A DNA stretch of 64,000 bases from Sulfuritalea sp. (GCA_022842325.1 JALHPU010000018.1:1-64000); one strand, 5' to 3'. Numbered from the stretch's first letter, positions 26,554 to 34,589 are shown. Program-made: numbers and translations. Notes: generated by a model not told the origin, from the sequence alone.

Positions 26554-26808
26554 CTACGATCTCCGTATGTGGCGGGATGAGGGATCGGCACTATCCAGCC
26601 CATAAGCATGAATCTTGCGTGCGATGGTGCTACGGCCAATGCCCAGCAAGCGGGCTGCATCGATGCGACATCCGCCCGTGGCGGCAAGGGCGCAACGAAT
26701 CAGGGTTGACTCGACATCCTGGCTCATTGCGCGAAACACATCGCCTGGTTGTTGGGTGAGCAAACAATTGGTTTTCCGTGTCAGTGCATTGATCCATGAA
26801 GTCTGCAT
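26554..26808 (-). CDS. Fis-type HTH protein, module copy B
   Basis: An 84-residue counterpart of the copy-A Fis-like protein with the same opening (MQTSWINALTRKTNCLLTQQ) and HTH (RIDAARLLGIGRSTIARKI). The basic tail is shorter. It starts two bases after the rnk-like stop, a tighter coupling than in copy A. It is probably DNA-binding; target sites are unknown. Confidence 0.8.
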   Translation of the reverse strand: MQTSWINALTRKTNCLLTQQPGDVFRAMSQDVESTLIRCALAATGGCRIDAARLLGIGRSTIARKIHAYGLDSADPSSRHIRRS

Positions 26809-26810
26809 GG

Positions 26811-27278
26811 CTATGCTGCTGGCGAGAGAGGTCCGGCTACCGCGGGGTTTGTGCCGCTGGATTGAGGCTGAAAGAGCACACGCTCGACGCGCAGGCGATG
26901 TACCTGGCCATTCGGCAAATTCCAGTCAATCGACTGTCCGGTACTCAGGCCCAGTAAAGCGCAACCGACAGGGGCCAATACAGAAACCCGGCCAGCCACG
27001 GAATCTGCTTCATTGGGGTAAACCAACTCGATTTCACGTGTCGTACCGGTGCTTTCGTCAGAGTAGACCAGGCGGGTGTTCATGGTGACCACGTTCTCCG
27101 GAATACGATCCGATGGAGCTACAATGGCCCGATCCAGCTCTTCGGCCAGGTCATGATCTCCGAGAATTTCGCGCAAGCGCACATAATCATCCAAACAGAT
27201 GACCAAGTCACTCCGTAGTCTGTCGCGGTAGGTTGTCGCTTCATTGCGCGAGTGGGTTGCTGTAGTTTCGTGTCTCAT
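26811..27278 (-). CDS. Rnk/GreA-C-domain regulator, module copy B
   Basis: A 155-residue homologue of 16133-16579. The N-terminal helices are more diverged (DLVICLDDYVRLREILGDHD) while the GreA-like domain (VSVLAPVGCALLGLSTGQSIDW) is nearly unchanged. It is the first gene of the leftward set, divergent from the intact lysR. Like other Rnk proteins it may act on RNA polymerase. Confidence 0.82.
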   Translation of the reverse strand: MRHETTATHSRNEATTYRDRLRSDLVICLDDYVRLREILGDHDLAEELDRAIVAPSDRIPENVVTMNTRLVYSDESTGTTREIELVYPNEADSVAGRVSVLAPVGCALLGLSTGQSIDWNLPNGQVHRLRVERVLFQPQSSGTNPAVAGPLSPAA

Positions 27279-27336
27279 AATGGTGCATGCTACCTAAAAA
27301 TAATGCGATTGATTAGCTACACGATTGGAATCAGAA

Positions 27337-27355
27337 TGTCTCTCCGAGGGATACA
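27337..27355. promoter_or_regulatory. Operator-like sequence between lysR and rnk, copy B
   Basis: TGTCTCT...GGGATACA, related to the perfect palindrome of copy A. GGAATCA and AATGT precede it in both copies, and GGGATACAAT can be the lysR -10 region in both. Confidence 0.5.
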
Positions 27356-27363
27356 ATAGCCAC

Positions 27364-28284
27364 ATGCTTGATTTGAATTTGTTGACCGTATTTTCGCGCG
27401 TGGTAGAGGCCGGCAGCTTTGCCGAGGCGGCGCGGCGCTTGTCAAGTTCCCGTTCGGTGGTGAGCAAAGCCGTCGCCAAACTGGAGGTGGCTCTCGGTGC
27501 GCGACTACTCAATCGCACAACCCGCCACTTGAGCCTGACCGAGATTGGCACCGCGGTTGCCGAGCATGGCCGCCGTATCGCCGAAGAAGCGGCGGATGTC
27601 GAGAATCTTGTTGCCAGCCTCACATCCGAACCTCGCGGCGTACTAAGAATAAGTGCATCCGTTGCTTTTGGGACGCTTCATGTCGCACCGGCACTCGCCG
27701 AATTTCTGCCCCAATATCCAAAAATCAAGGTGGACCTGACGATCACCGACCGGTGGGTTGATCTTGCCGAGGAGGGCTACGATCTGATGATTCAGGTTAC
27801 GGGGCAACCGCAAGAACATTTGGTTGCCCGAAAGCTGGCGCCCGTCCGTCGCCAATTGTGTGCAACCCCTGAGTATTTTCGTCAGCGGGGCATTCCGCAA
27901 ACGCCGATGGATCTGGTAGCCCACAACTGTCTCGATTACACCCGCTCAGGCGAACAGGGACGTTGGCTTTTTACCGGGCCGGCGGGTGATATTTCTGTAC
28001 CGGTGAATGGCCCGCTACATGTGGACGATGACGAAGCGCTATCGCAAGCCGTACTTGGCGGACTGGGGATGGGCTTGCTGCCAACCTTTATCGTCGGCAA
28101 GGACATTCAGAGCGGGCGCCTGCAAGCCGTCTTGTCGGAATACATCCCGGTGGAACGCCATGTTTACGCTATGTATCTGCCAACGCGACATTTGCCAAGC
28201 AAGGTCAGGGTATTCATTGATTTTTTGTTGACGCACATTGGCACCCCACCTTATTGGGATCGTTCAGAACAGACTGAGATCTAG
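27364..28284 (+). CDS. LysR-type regulator, module copy B, intact
   Basis: A 306-residue LysR protein: winged helix at residues 1-60 (FAEAARRLSSSRSVVSKAVAKLE), linker helix, and co-inducer domain (about 90-295) with VGKDIQSGRLQAVLSEY and RHVYAMYLPTRHLPSKVR. It is the intact paralogue of the frameshifted gene at 15065-16019. It resembles the AaeR/DsdC-like general LysR set, and the ligand is not predictable. It should control the divergent rnk-fis set through the palindrome at 27337 and may also act on module A. Confidence 0.88.
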   Translation: MLDLNLLTVFSRVVEAGSFAEAARRLSSSRSVVSKAVAKLEVALGARLLNRTTRHLSLTEIGTAVAEHGRRIAEEAADVENLVASLTSEPRGVLRISASVAFGTLHVAPALAEFLPQYPKIKVDLTITDRWVDLAEEGYDLMIQVTGQPQEHLVARKLAPVRRQLCATPEYFRQRGIPQTPMDLVAHNCLDYTRSGEQGRWLFTGPAGDISVPVNGPLHVDDDEALSQAVLGGLGMGLLPTFIVGKDIQSGRLQAVLSEYIPVERHVYAMYLPTRHLPSKVRVFIDFLLTHIGTPPYWDRSEQTEI

Positions 28285-28684
28285 TATCTGGCGGCCGTGC
28301 ACGGTCTGGTCTGTAGTGTGGCGGCTTTGCACTATTTCAAACCGATGCCACCTTATCCTCCAGTGATTGCAAAGGCCGAGGACCTGTCAGTCGTGCCAAG
28401 CTCATGACCGGCGGCTTATTGAAGTATGCCGGTTGCCTGGTAACGCATCTTTCCGACTCAGTCAGCGTCTTTTGGCGGTTGCAAAGGGTGGCGATTAGAA
28501 TGGCATGCGCACCATCTCAGTGCAAATGGTTTGAAGACGCCCCTTGGATTCAATAAGACAAAGTTATTGCTGAACTGCATTCAATTGGTGCATGTCAATT
28601 CACGCCGGCGCATGGATTTCGCGTATTCATAGTTGATCGCAATTCACGCGTCTATACGTTATTTACTCTTTTAAGGAATCAGAA
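28285..28684. other. Gene-free stretch upstream of gdhA, with a 10-bp direct repeat
   Basis: No gene is supported. CAATTCACGC occurs at 28596-28605 and 28640-28649, 44 bases apart on the same strand, about 80 and 36 bases before the gdhA start. It is a possible regulator-binding pair; nothing else stands out. Confidence 0.45.
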
Positions 28685-30028
28685 GTGAAGTACAAAGACC
28701 TGTCGGAATTCATGGCCCACGTAAAAGCCCGCGACCCCCATCAACCCGAGTTTCATCAAGCCGTGCAGGAAGTCATGGGTAGCCTGTGGTGCTTCATCAA
28801 AGCCAACCCGCATTACGCCGATGCCGGTATTCTGGAGCGTCTGGTGGAGTCCGAACGGATCATTCAGTTTCGCGTGTCCTGGGTGGATGATCACAACAAG
28901 ACCCAGACCAACCGGGCGTTTCGCATTCAGCACAGTTCTGCCATTGGCCCGTTCAAGGGCGGTATGCGTTTTCATCCGTCGGTCAACCTGTCGATTCTGA
29001 AGTTTCTGGCATTTGAGCAGACATTCAAGAATGCTTTGACCACTCTGCCCATGGGTGGCGGCAAGGGCGGCTCTGACTTTGACCCAAAAGGCAAGAGTCG
29101 TAACGAAGTGATGCGTTTCTGTCAGGCCTTGATGGTGGAGTTGTACCGCCACCTCGGCCCCGATACCGACGTACCTGCAGGCGACATAGGCGTTGGCGGG
29201 CGTGAAGTGGGCTTCATGGCCGGCATGATGAAAAAGCTTTCAAACAACGCCGCTTGTGTTTTCACTGGTAAAGGCCTGACCTTTGGCGGCAGTTTGGTTC
29301 GCCCGGAGGCCACCGGTTATGGGCTGGTGTATTTTGTAAGAGATATGCTGGCCCACAACAAGCTCAGTATGGAGGGTATGCGCGTGTCGGTGTCGGGCTC
29401 GGGCAATGTGTCGCAATACGCCATCGAAAAGGCCATGGAACTGGGTGCCAAAGTGGTGACCGCCTCTGACTCCGGTGGCACGGTGATTGATGAAGCCGGC
29501 TTTACTACCGAGAAGCTGGCGATTTTGATGGACATCAAAAACAGGCATTACGGTCGTGTTGAAGAATACGCCCAGCAACTGGGTCTGCGTTATGACGAAG
29601 GCAAGACGCCCTGGGGCGTGCCGGTGGACATTGCCTTGCCCTGTGCCACGCAAAACGAAGTCAATGGTGACGACGCACGTGAACTGGTTAAAAACGGTGT
29701 CAAGTGCGTGGCCGAAGGTGCCAACATGCCCTCCAATCTCGACGCGATTGAAGTTTTTCTGCATAACAAGATTCTTTACGGCCCGGGTAAGGCTGCCAAT
29801 GCCGGGGGCGTGTCGACATCAGGTCTGGAGATGACACAAAATGCCGAACGTCTTCCCTGGGGTCGCGATGAGGTCGATGCCCGTTTGCGTCTTATCATGA
29901 CCGACATCCATAGCAACTGCGTGCGCTACGGCGAGCGTGAAGGCGGCTTTGTTAACTATGTCGATGGTGCCAACATTGCCGGCTTCGTAAAAGTGGCTGA
30001 CGCTATGGCGGCACAAGGAGTGTATTGA
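28685..30028 (+). CDS. gdhA: NADP-type glutamate dehydrogenase
   Basis: The enzyme interconverts 2-oxoglutarate plus ammonium and glutamate. The 447-residue length and sequence fit the hexameric GdhA family: GGMRFHPSVN, the substrate lysine in PMGGGKGGSDFDP (about 123-135), DVPAGDIGVGGREVG, and the nucleotide-binding fold GSGNVSQYA. The GTG start at 28685 follows AAGGAATCAGAA. Codon use is less G+C-rich than in the core genes. It lies outside module copy B with no partner gene. It adds an ammonium-assimilation route to the gltBD pair at 51.7-57.8 kb. Confidence 0.95.
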   Translation: MKYKDLSEFMAHVKARDPHQPEFHQAVQEVMGSLWCFIKANPHYADAGILERLVESERIIQFRVSWVDDHNKTQTNRAFRIQHSSAIGPFKGGMRFHPSVNLSILKFLAFEQTFKNALTTLPMGGGKGGSDFDPKGKSRNEVMRFCQALMVELYRHLGPDTDVPAGDIGVGGREVGFMAGMMKKLSNNAACVFTGKGLTFGGSLVRPEATGYGLVYFVRDMLAHNKLSMEGMRVSVSGSGNVSQYAIEKAMELGAKVVTASDSGGTVIDEAGFTTEKLAILMDIKNRHYGRVEEYAQQLGLRYDEGKTPWGVPVDIALPCATQNEVNGDDARELVKNGVKCVAEGANMPSNLDAIEVFLHNKILYGPGKAANAGGVSTSGLEMTQNAERLPWGRDEVDARLRLIMTDIHSNCVRYGEREGGFVNYVDGANIAGFVKVADAMAAQGVY

Positions 30029-30231
30029 TAGCGGCTCGCCAGACCTATCTTTTGAAAACGGTCTGGCAGTTGTGCTGATCACACGAACTTTGTCGGGTGC
30101 ATTCAAATCGCAATCTTCTACAGCTCATTAGCGCGTCAGCCCCACGCAACTAACAGGCCTGATGGCATGTCTCCTAAGAAGTTCACCGATAGGAGATCGG
30201 TCATTGATCATGTGGCTGCAATGGGCACTTA

Positions 30232-30372
30232 GGGTGAGTAGCGATTTTCGATAAGCTGCCGCTCAGATTGGTCACCCAGAATTCTTTGCCGGTGATTTGA
30301 TGAACGACGGCAATACGCATTGTTGCTGCCCCTAAAGCAGCAAGCGCCCAATGGCCGTTCAGGCCGAACTTC
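30232..30372 (+). repeat. ~140-bp repeat, copy 1
   Basis: It begins GGGTGAGTAGCGATTTT and runs to about AGGCCGAACTTC. It matches copy 2 at 33320-33465, best over the last ~70 bases (GAACGACGGCAATACGCA and beyond). It is non-coding as read; the origin is unknown, possibly an IS or MITE remnant. Confidence 0.6.
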
Positions 30373-30524
30373 TGTCGGAAGGCTGGTTCGGATGAGCGGC
30401 AGGTTTAGGATCAGTAACCTGCCGCTGCCCATGAAAATATCATCAGGCCGCAATGGGCACGGTCCGGACCACGAGCTCTGCCGGCTGCGGCCATGCGATT
30501 TACATAACTGAGAACCTCAAGGAT

Positions 30525-30576
30525 TCAGAATCATTTCGAAAAGGAAGAAGCCAAAGCGGTCAGAATCATTTCGAAA
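30525..30576 (+). repeat. 17-bp direct repeat pair
   Basis: TCAGAATCATTTCGAAA at 30525-30541 and again at 30560-30576, both followed by A/G-rich bases. It could be the multiple-repeat end of a lost IS element, but no transposase is near. Confidence 0.5.
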
Positions 30577-30636
30577 GGTCAAATGTATCTGACGCTTTTG
30601 GCTAGTTGCCTTTATTGGCCGATGCGGTGAAATGTT

Positions 30637-31035
30637 TTGGACGTTATCTATTCGCGTGATGCTGTTGGTCCCAACGAACCGTCAGCGATCGAACAGGATC
30701 CGCATGGCGCGCTGATCTTTGCGTTGGCCGCGGAGCGTCTGTCCGTCTATTACGAACATCACGCCTGGCTGACGATTGCGCAGGGCGCGACACTGGCAGC
30801 CGATTGGCTGGCCCGGTCGAAATCGAAGCTGTCTTCGCCGCAGCGCAAACATCTCTCCGAATTGAGCGATCAATTGGCACGGCAGATTGCCGACTCCGTC
30901 TCGCGGGAAGCCGGGCTGAAAATTTCTTATGAAATGACCGAAGCGCTCGATCCGCGCCATGCCTCGGATATCGCTGATTCAATCCGCGAGGAATGTCGCC
31001 AACTTCTCGCCGGTACGCCGCTACCGGAACACTGA
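30637..31035 (+). CDS. Unrecognised 132-residue soluble protein
   Basis: I do not recognise a family. The protein is mostly helical and acidic (EQDPHGALIFALAAERLSVYY, LSSPQRKHLSELSDQL) with no membrane segment or signal peptide. The TTG start at 30637 is the longest choice and has no clear ribosome-binding site, so the true start may be further in. G+C content returns to the core level here, so it may mark the right edge of the island. Confidence 0.5.
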   Translation: MDVIYSRDAVGPNEPSAIEQDPHGALIFALAAERLSVYYEHHAWLTIAQGATLAADWLARSKSKLSSPQRKHLSELSDQLARQIADSVSREAGLKISYEMTEALDPRHASDIADSIREECRQLLAGTPLPEH

Positions 31036-31199
31036 AGTTCATCAAGTCTGCAGCTTCAGATCCACTGCGCCGCTCATCGCTCACTGCTCAGCGCAATTGA
31101 CGCAGTGCAGCTAATGCGCTGCGTCATGACTTGTTCACAGAAGCGGCCTATAAGGAAAACGCGTCGCGACCGCGATGGCGAACCGAGGAGAAGGGCACC

Positions 31200-31544
31200 A
31201 TGACCTGGACTACTTTGCACGACAAGGCGCAGGCATTGGGTTTCGAGCTTGTCTGCCATACCCGCGCCGGAGAGAGTGGCGGCTGCGTTGCTGAATTGAC
31301 CTCGCCGCCGCAGCAGGATCGTTCGTGGATCTGCGTCGGGCTCTACGGCGAGATGGCGGGATTGTGGGCGCAAGGCTTGACGCCGCAGGCGCGTGCGCTG
31401 CCGGCGCAGCGCATCGCGGAAATCATTGCCGCCTGCTCCCACCACATCGGCACCCTGGGCGATTACGACGACGAGTTCCATGCCTCGATGGAGCCGTTGC
31501 TGGCCGCCGCTCGCCATCCGGAACACGGGCTGGCGCCTGCCTGA
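31200..31544 (+). CDS. Unrecognised 114-residue soluble protein
   Basis: The start at 31200 is supported by GAGGAGAAGGG just upstream. The protein (MTWTTLHDKAQALGFELVCH...) has no membrane segment; it holds scattered Trp and Cys residues, and an acidic DYDDEFH segment near the end. I do not recognise a family. It converges with the N-acetyltransferase gene, and a dispersed-repeat copy lies between the two stops. Confidence 0.55.
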   Translation: MTWTTLHDKAQALGFELVCHTRAGESGGCVAELTSPPQQDRSWICVGLYGEMAGLWAQGLTPQARALPAQRIAEIIAACSHHIGTLGDYDDEFHASMEPLLAAARHPEHGLAPA

Positions 31545-31565
31545 ATCCGTTGTCGCAGGGCGGCG

Positions 31566-31587
31566 CGCCGTGTTACCAGCGCCGACT
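31566..31587 (-). repeat. Dispersed 22-nt repeat between convergent genes
   Basis: On the minus strand it starts AGTCGGCGCTGG and ends ACGGCG. It lies just after the 3' end of the N-acetyltransferase gene. Confidence 0.75.
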
Positions 31588-31591
31588 CCTG

Positions 31592-32392
31592 TCAGCGCCC
31601 GAAGCGCGTGCCGGGCGGGAAGTCGAGGGCGAAGTCCTGTCGCAGCACCTGCAGCAGTTCGTCCTCGTCGGCCAGCGTGCGGCTTTCGAGTTTGACCCCG
31701 GCGCCGCGATCTTCGACCAGTTTGTGGTTGCGCAGGATCAAGCGTTTCTGCGGGCCCGGTAGTTGCACCGTCAGCGTCTGCACGAAGCGCGAATTGGGAT
31801 GGGTCGACAGGTAGTGATTGACGACTTCGTAGTCGACGATCTGTTGCGGCTCCAGGGTGAAGGCATAGAGGTCGTGCCAGGCCTTGTCGCGGCTCGATTG
31901 CAGGACCCAGGTCGGGCCGGCTTCCTCGATCACGCGGTAGCTCCAGGCGTAGTGCCGCATCGCGGTGCCGACGACGAAGGGCACCGGCAGCAGCAGTCCC
32001 TCGCCGCCGAAGCCGACGTCAGCCAGCCAGCGCTCGCCCTCGGCCTCGACCAGCAGCAGCATGTGGGTGCGCGGCAGCAGGGCAGTGGTGCCGTAGCGCA
32101 CGCGCGCGGCGAGTTGCGTGACCTCGAAACCGATGGCGCGCAGCACCGCGGCGAACAGCAGGTTGTGCTCGAAGCAGTAGCCGCCGCGGCGGCCCTTGAC
32201 CAGCTTGGCCTGGATGGTGGGCAGATCGAGCGCGATCGGCCGGCCGAGCAGGATGTCGAGGTTCTCGAAGGGGATCCGCGTCGCATGCGCTAGGTGCAGG
32301 GCTTGCAGCGCCTGCAAGGTCGGCGCGATTTTGCCGGCGTAGCCGGTGCGCTGCAGGTAGGCCGCGAGGTCGAGTTCAGGCGTGTCGTTCAA
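31592..32392 (-). CDS. nat: Arylamine N-acetyltransferase
   Basis: A 266-residue cytosolic enzyme that transfers acetyl or another acyl group from CoA to arylamines or related nucleophiles. The catalytic triad is visible: Cys in RRGGYCFEHN (about 73), His in PRTHMLL (about 109) and Asp in LADVGFGGEG (about 124). Length and order match the bacterial NAT family. In actinobacteria NATs work in sterol catabolism, but no such neighbours are present here, so the role could be detoxification. It is transcribed leftward, divergent from the truncated iorA gene. Confidence 0.93.
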   Translation of the reverse strand: MNDTPELDLAAYLQRTGYAGKIAPTLQALQALHLAHATRIPFENLDILLGRPIALDLPTIQAKLVKGRRGGYCFEHNLLFAAVLRAIGFEVTQLAARVRYGTTALLPRTHMLLLVEAEGERWLADVGFGGEGLLLPVPFVVGTAMRHYAWSYRVIEEAGPTWVLQSSRDKAWHDLYAFTLEPQQIVDYEVVNHYLSTHPNSRFVQTLTVQLPGPQKRLILRNHKLVEDRGAGVKLESRTLADEDELLQVLRQDFALDFPPGTRFGR

Positions 32393-32567
32393 TCGTGCAT
32401 TTCCGGAAAAGGATCACCCGGCGGTCGGCGGTGAAGGCTTGTGTCCACACGGTCTGCAGGGTTATCGCATGACATTTTTTGAATAGCTGCTAGAGCCATT
32501 ATTGCATGCAGGAATCGGCCGATCCGGCGTAAGGTTGCCCGGTCGATTGGTCAAGCGAGGCAGGGCA

Positions 32568-32715
32568 ATGGAGGTTTCCTTCAGCAAGGAAGTGCGTCAG
32601 TTGCGCCTTGGCGCCGGCGAGACCTTGCATGGCGAAGGCATCCTGGCCATCACCAAGGCACTGCTGCAGTCGGGTGTGGCCTACGTCGGCGGCTACCAGG
32701 GCGCACCGGCGGGTA
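32568..32715 (+). pseudogene. 5' fragment of an indolepyruvate-oxidoreductase-alpha-like gene
   Basis: About 49 codons from the ATG at 32568 (MEVSFSKEVRQLRLGAGETL, then ILAITKALLQSGVAYVGGYQGAPAG) match the start of TPP-dependent 2-oxoacid:acceptor oxidoreductases of the IorA type, where a GYPGxP loop binds TPP. The coding sequence stops at the left end of the IS481-like element, and no 3' remainder is visible after it. The gene was destroyed by the insertion plus a flanking deletion. Confidence 0.55.
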
Positions 32716-32726
32716 CGGTCCGGCCA

Positions 32727-33301
32727 CATAGGTAGCAGAATAGTCTGGGACATAGGTAACAGTTTATCCACAATGGGTGCCGGAAAGGAGGCGCCCGATG
32801 CCCTGGAGTGAAACTAAACCTATGGACCAGAGAACGCAGTTCATTGCCGACTACCTGCGGCAAAGTTTGGACATGACCAAGTTGTGCCAGCTGTATGGCA
32901 TCAGTCGCAAGACTGGCTACAAATGGATCGGGCGCTATGTCGAGCGCGGCCCGCAAGGATTGGAGGATCGATCACGACGTCCCGATACCCATCCCAACCA
33001 GACCGCGAGCGAGATCGTGGAAGCCCTGATTGAAGGACGACAACGGCACCCGACCTGGGGTGCCAAGAAGCTACTGGCCATCGTCGAGAAGAAGCATCCC
33101 GAGTGGTCATTGCCTGGCCGCTCGACCGTATGCGAGATTCTGAGTCGGCATGGCCTGGTGGCGAAGAAACGCCGTCGCCGGATAATCGGACATTCGGGCA
33201 AGCCCATGGCCCAGATGCTGGCACCCAACGACATCTGGTGCGCCGACTTCAAAGGCCAGTTCAAGACCGGCGATGGCATTTACTGCTACCCGATGTCATA
33301 G
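32727..33301 (+). mobile_element. IS481-family insertion sequence, 3' end missing
   Basis: The left end shows two 12-base direct repeats (CATAGGTAGCAG at 32727-32738, CATAGGTAACAG at 32751-32762) of the kind found near IS481-type ends, followed by the transposase start. The transposase is cut about halfway and the right inverted repeat is absent. The 140-bp repeat begins about 20 bases after the cut. Confidence 0.7.
32798..33301 (+). pseudogene. IS481-type DDE transposase, N-terminal half only
   Basis: Starts at an ATG after AAAGGAGG. The HTH part (MTKLCQLYGISRKTGYKWI, then GPQGLEDRSRRP) and the first catalytic Asp region (NDIWCADFKGQFKTGDG) are present. The frame ends within the YCYP motif, so the other two acidic catalytic residues are missing. 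It is inactive. Confidence 0.85.
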
Positions 33302-33319
33302 GGCGACTTTCGGCACATT

Positions 33320-33465
33320 GGGTGAGTAGTGATTTTCAATAAGGGGCCGCTTGGATTTATCTCTCCAGATTCGTTCCTGGTGAAATCGATGAACGGCAGC
33401 AATACGCACTGTTGCTGCCCCTCAAACAGCAAGCGTCCAATGACCGTTCCGGCCGATATGCGGCC
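33320..33465 (+). repeat. ~140-bp repeat, copy 2
   Basis: It begins GGGTGAGTAGTGATTTT and is related to copy 1 (30232-30372) in the same orientation. It abuts the broken end of the IS481 transposase, so recombination between the repeat copies may have removed the IS right end. Confidence 0.6.
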
Positions 33466-33480
33466 CTACACAAATTCAAC

Positions 33481-33535
33481 TGCCGTCCCGCCGGCGCCGA
33501 CTCCGACGATCGAAGTCGGCGCCGGCGATATGGCG
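33481..33535. repeat. Inverted pair of the dispersed 22-nt repeat
   Basis: A minus-strand copy (33481-33502) and a plus-strand copy (33514-33535) face each other across 11 bases, giving a potential long hairpin. It lies upstream of the ankyrin lipoprotein gene. Confidence 0.7.
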
Positions 33536-33626
33536 AGCTAGATGATCGCGGCACCGGGACGACTCGGGGCAAACGCGGCCCCCGGGCTTTCCGAGGCAGA
33601 ATGTCGGTTCTGAGCAAGGAACTCCA

Positions 33627-34304
33627 ATGAATCCAGCAAGAACATCCGCTTTTAGCTACGCCTTCCCCGGGATCGTCGGGCTGTGCGCCATCGGGCTGCT
33701 CGCGGCCTGCGGCAAGCTCGATCCGGCGCAGGCGCCGTCGATCGCCGCGACGCAGACCCCAAGCCCCTGCGTGCTGCCGCGCATGGCGCCGAATGCGGAG
33801 TTCAGCCAGAGCGATGACGAACTGTTTGCCGCGGCGCTGGCCGGCGATGCCGGCGCAGCAGCGCTGGCGATCGAGAAGGGCGCGAATGTTAACGCCGCCG
33901 GCGCGCTAAAACGTACGGCCCTGTTTGCCGCCGCATTTTGCGATCGCCCGGAGATGGTGAAACTGCTGCTGGAAATGGGCGGCAAGCACGACGTCAGCGA
34001 CGTTAACGGCATGCCGGCGCTGCATGCGGCCGTTGTCGTCGGCGGCGCGGAAACGGCGAGGGTGCTGATCGCGAATGGTGCGAACGTCAATGGCAAGGAC
34101 ACCGCCGGGCGCACCGCGCTGCATCTGGCCGCGGCGACCAACCAGAAGCCGATGGTGGAATTGCTGCTGGCAGGCAAGGCCAATACCGCGATACGCGACA
34201 CGCATGGCATGACGGCAGCGGCACTGGCTGCTGAAAACGGCCATTCGACGCTGGCATCTGCCATCAAGCAATGGCAGGTGCAGCACAAGGCGCCGAAGCC
34301 TTAA
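33627..34304 (+). CDS. Ankyrin-repeat lipoprotein
   Basis: A 225-residue protein with a signal peptide ending in lipobox LLAAC (about residues 28-32) and about five ankyrin repeats from residue 70 on (DELFAAALAGD..., GALKRTALFAAAFCDR, NGMPALHAAVVVGG, AGRTALHLAAATN, HGMTAAALAAENGH). It is a membrane-anchored protein-interaction module exposed in the periplasm or at the surface. No enzymatic domain is present. A dispersed-repeat copy lies about 20 bases after the stop. Confidence 0.88.
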   Translation: MNPARTSAFSYAFPGIVGLCAIGLLAACGKLDPAQAPSIAATQTPSPCVLPRMAPNAEFSQSDDELFAAALAGDAGAAALAIEKGANVNAAGALKRTALFAAAFCDRPEMVKLLLEMGGKHDVSDVNGMPALHAAVVVGGAETARVLIANGANVNGKDTAGRTALHLAAATNQKPMVELLLAGKANTAIRDTHGMTAAALAAENGHSTLASAIKQWQVQHKAPKP

Positions 34305-34323
34305 TCAGGCGCGGCTCGACAGG

Positions 34324-34345
34324 AGTCGGCGCTGGTGGTGCGGCG
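34324..34345 (+). repeat. Dispersed 22-nt repeat after the ankyrin gene
   Basis: It starts AGTCGGCGCTGG and ends GTGCGGCG, slightly diverged from the usual ACGGCG end. Confidence 0.65.
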
Positions 34346-34385
34346 ATCAACTCGCCGCGGTCCGGCACGCAGGCACGCGCGCCGA

Positions 34386-34589
34386 TCAGTGCGGAATGTT
34401 CATGGCGGCAACGATGATGGCGACGATCAGCAGCGCAATGGGCGGGCCGATTCTCGGCTTTTTGGCTGTGACGACGCCGCGAACCTTTTCGGTATTTTCG
34501 CCCAGCCCTTTCATGCGCACATAGAGTTCTGCTGCAACTCCGACGACGATGAGGAGTGCCAGATAGAAGATGGCAGTGCGGTAGTCCAT
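34386..34589 (-). CDS. Small two-helix membrane protein
   Basis: A 67-residue protein with two hydrophobic segments (IFYLALLIVVGVAAEL and PPIALLIVAIIVAAMNI) separated by a basic loop (MKGLGENTEKVRGV). The composition is coherent for a small inner-membrane protein, but I do not recognise a family. It converges with the ankyrin gene. Confidence 0.55.
   Translation of the reverse strand: MDYRTAIFYLALLIVVGVAAELYVRMKGLGENTEKVRGVVTAKKPRIGPPIALLIVAIIVAAMNIPH

Noticed and set aside
28633-28646. FNR-type site upstream of gdhA (TTGATCGCAATTCA)
   Set aside because: Only the left half-site matches, and the right half has two mismatches.
15000-30600. Composite transposon bounded by the two modules
   Set aside because: No transposase, integrase or terminal inverted repeat is seen at either module, and the copies are too diverged for recent duplication by transposition.
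33481-33535. Facing repeat pair as a rho-independent terminator
   Set aside because: It lies upstream of the ankyrin gene with no T-run and no gene ending just before it, so it is listed as a repeat pair instead.
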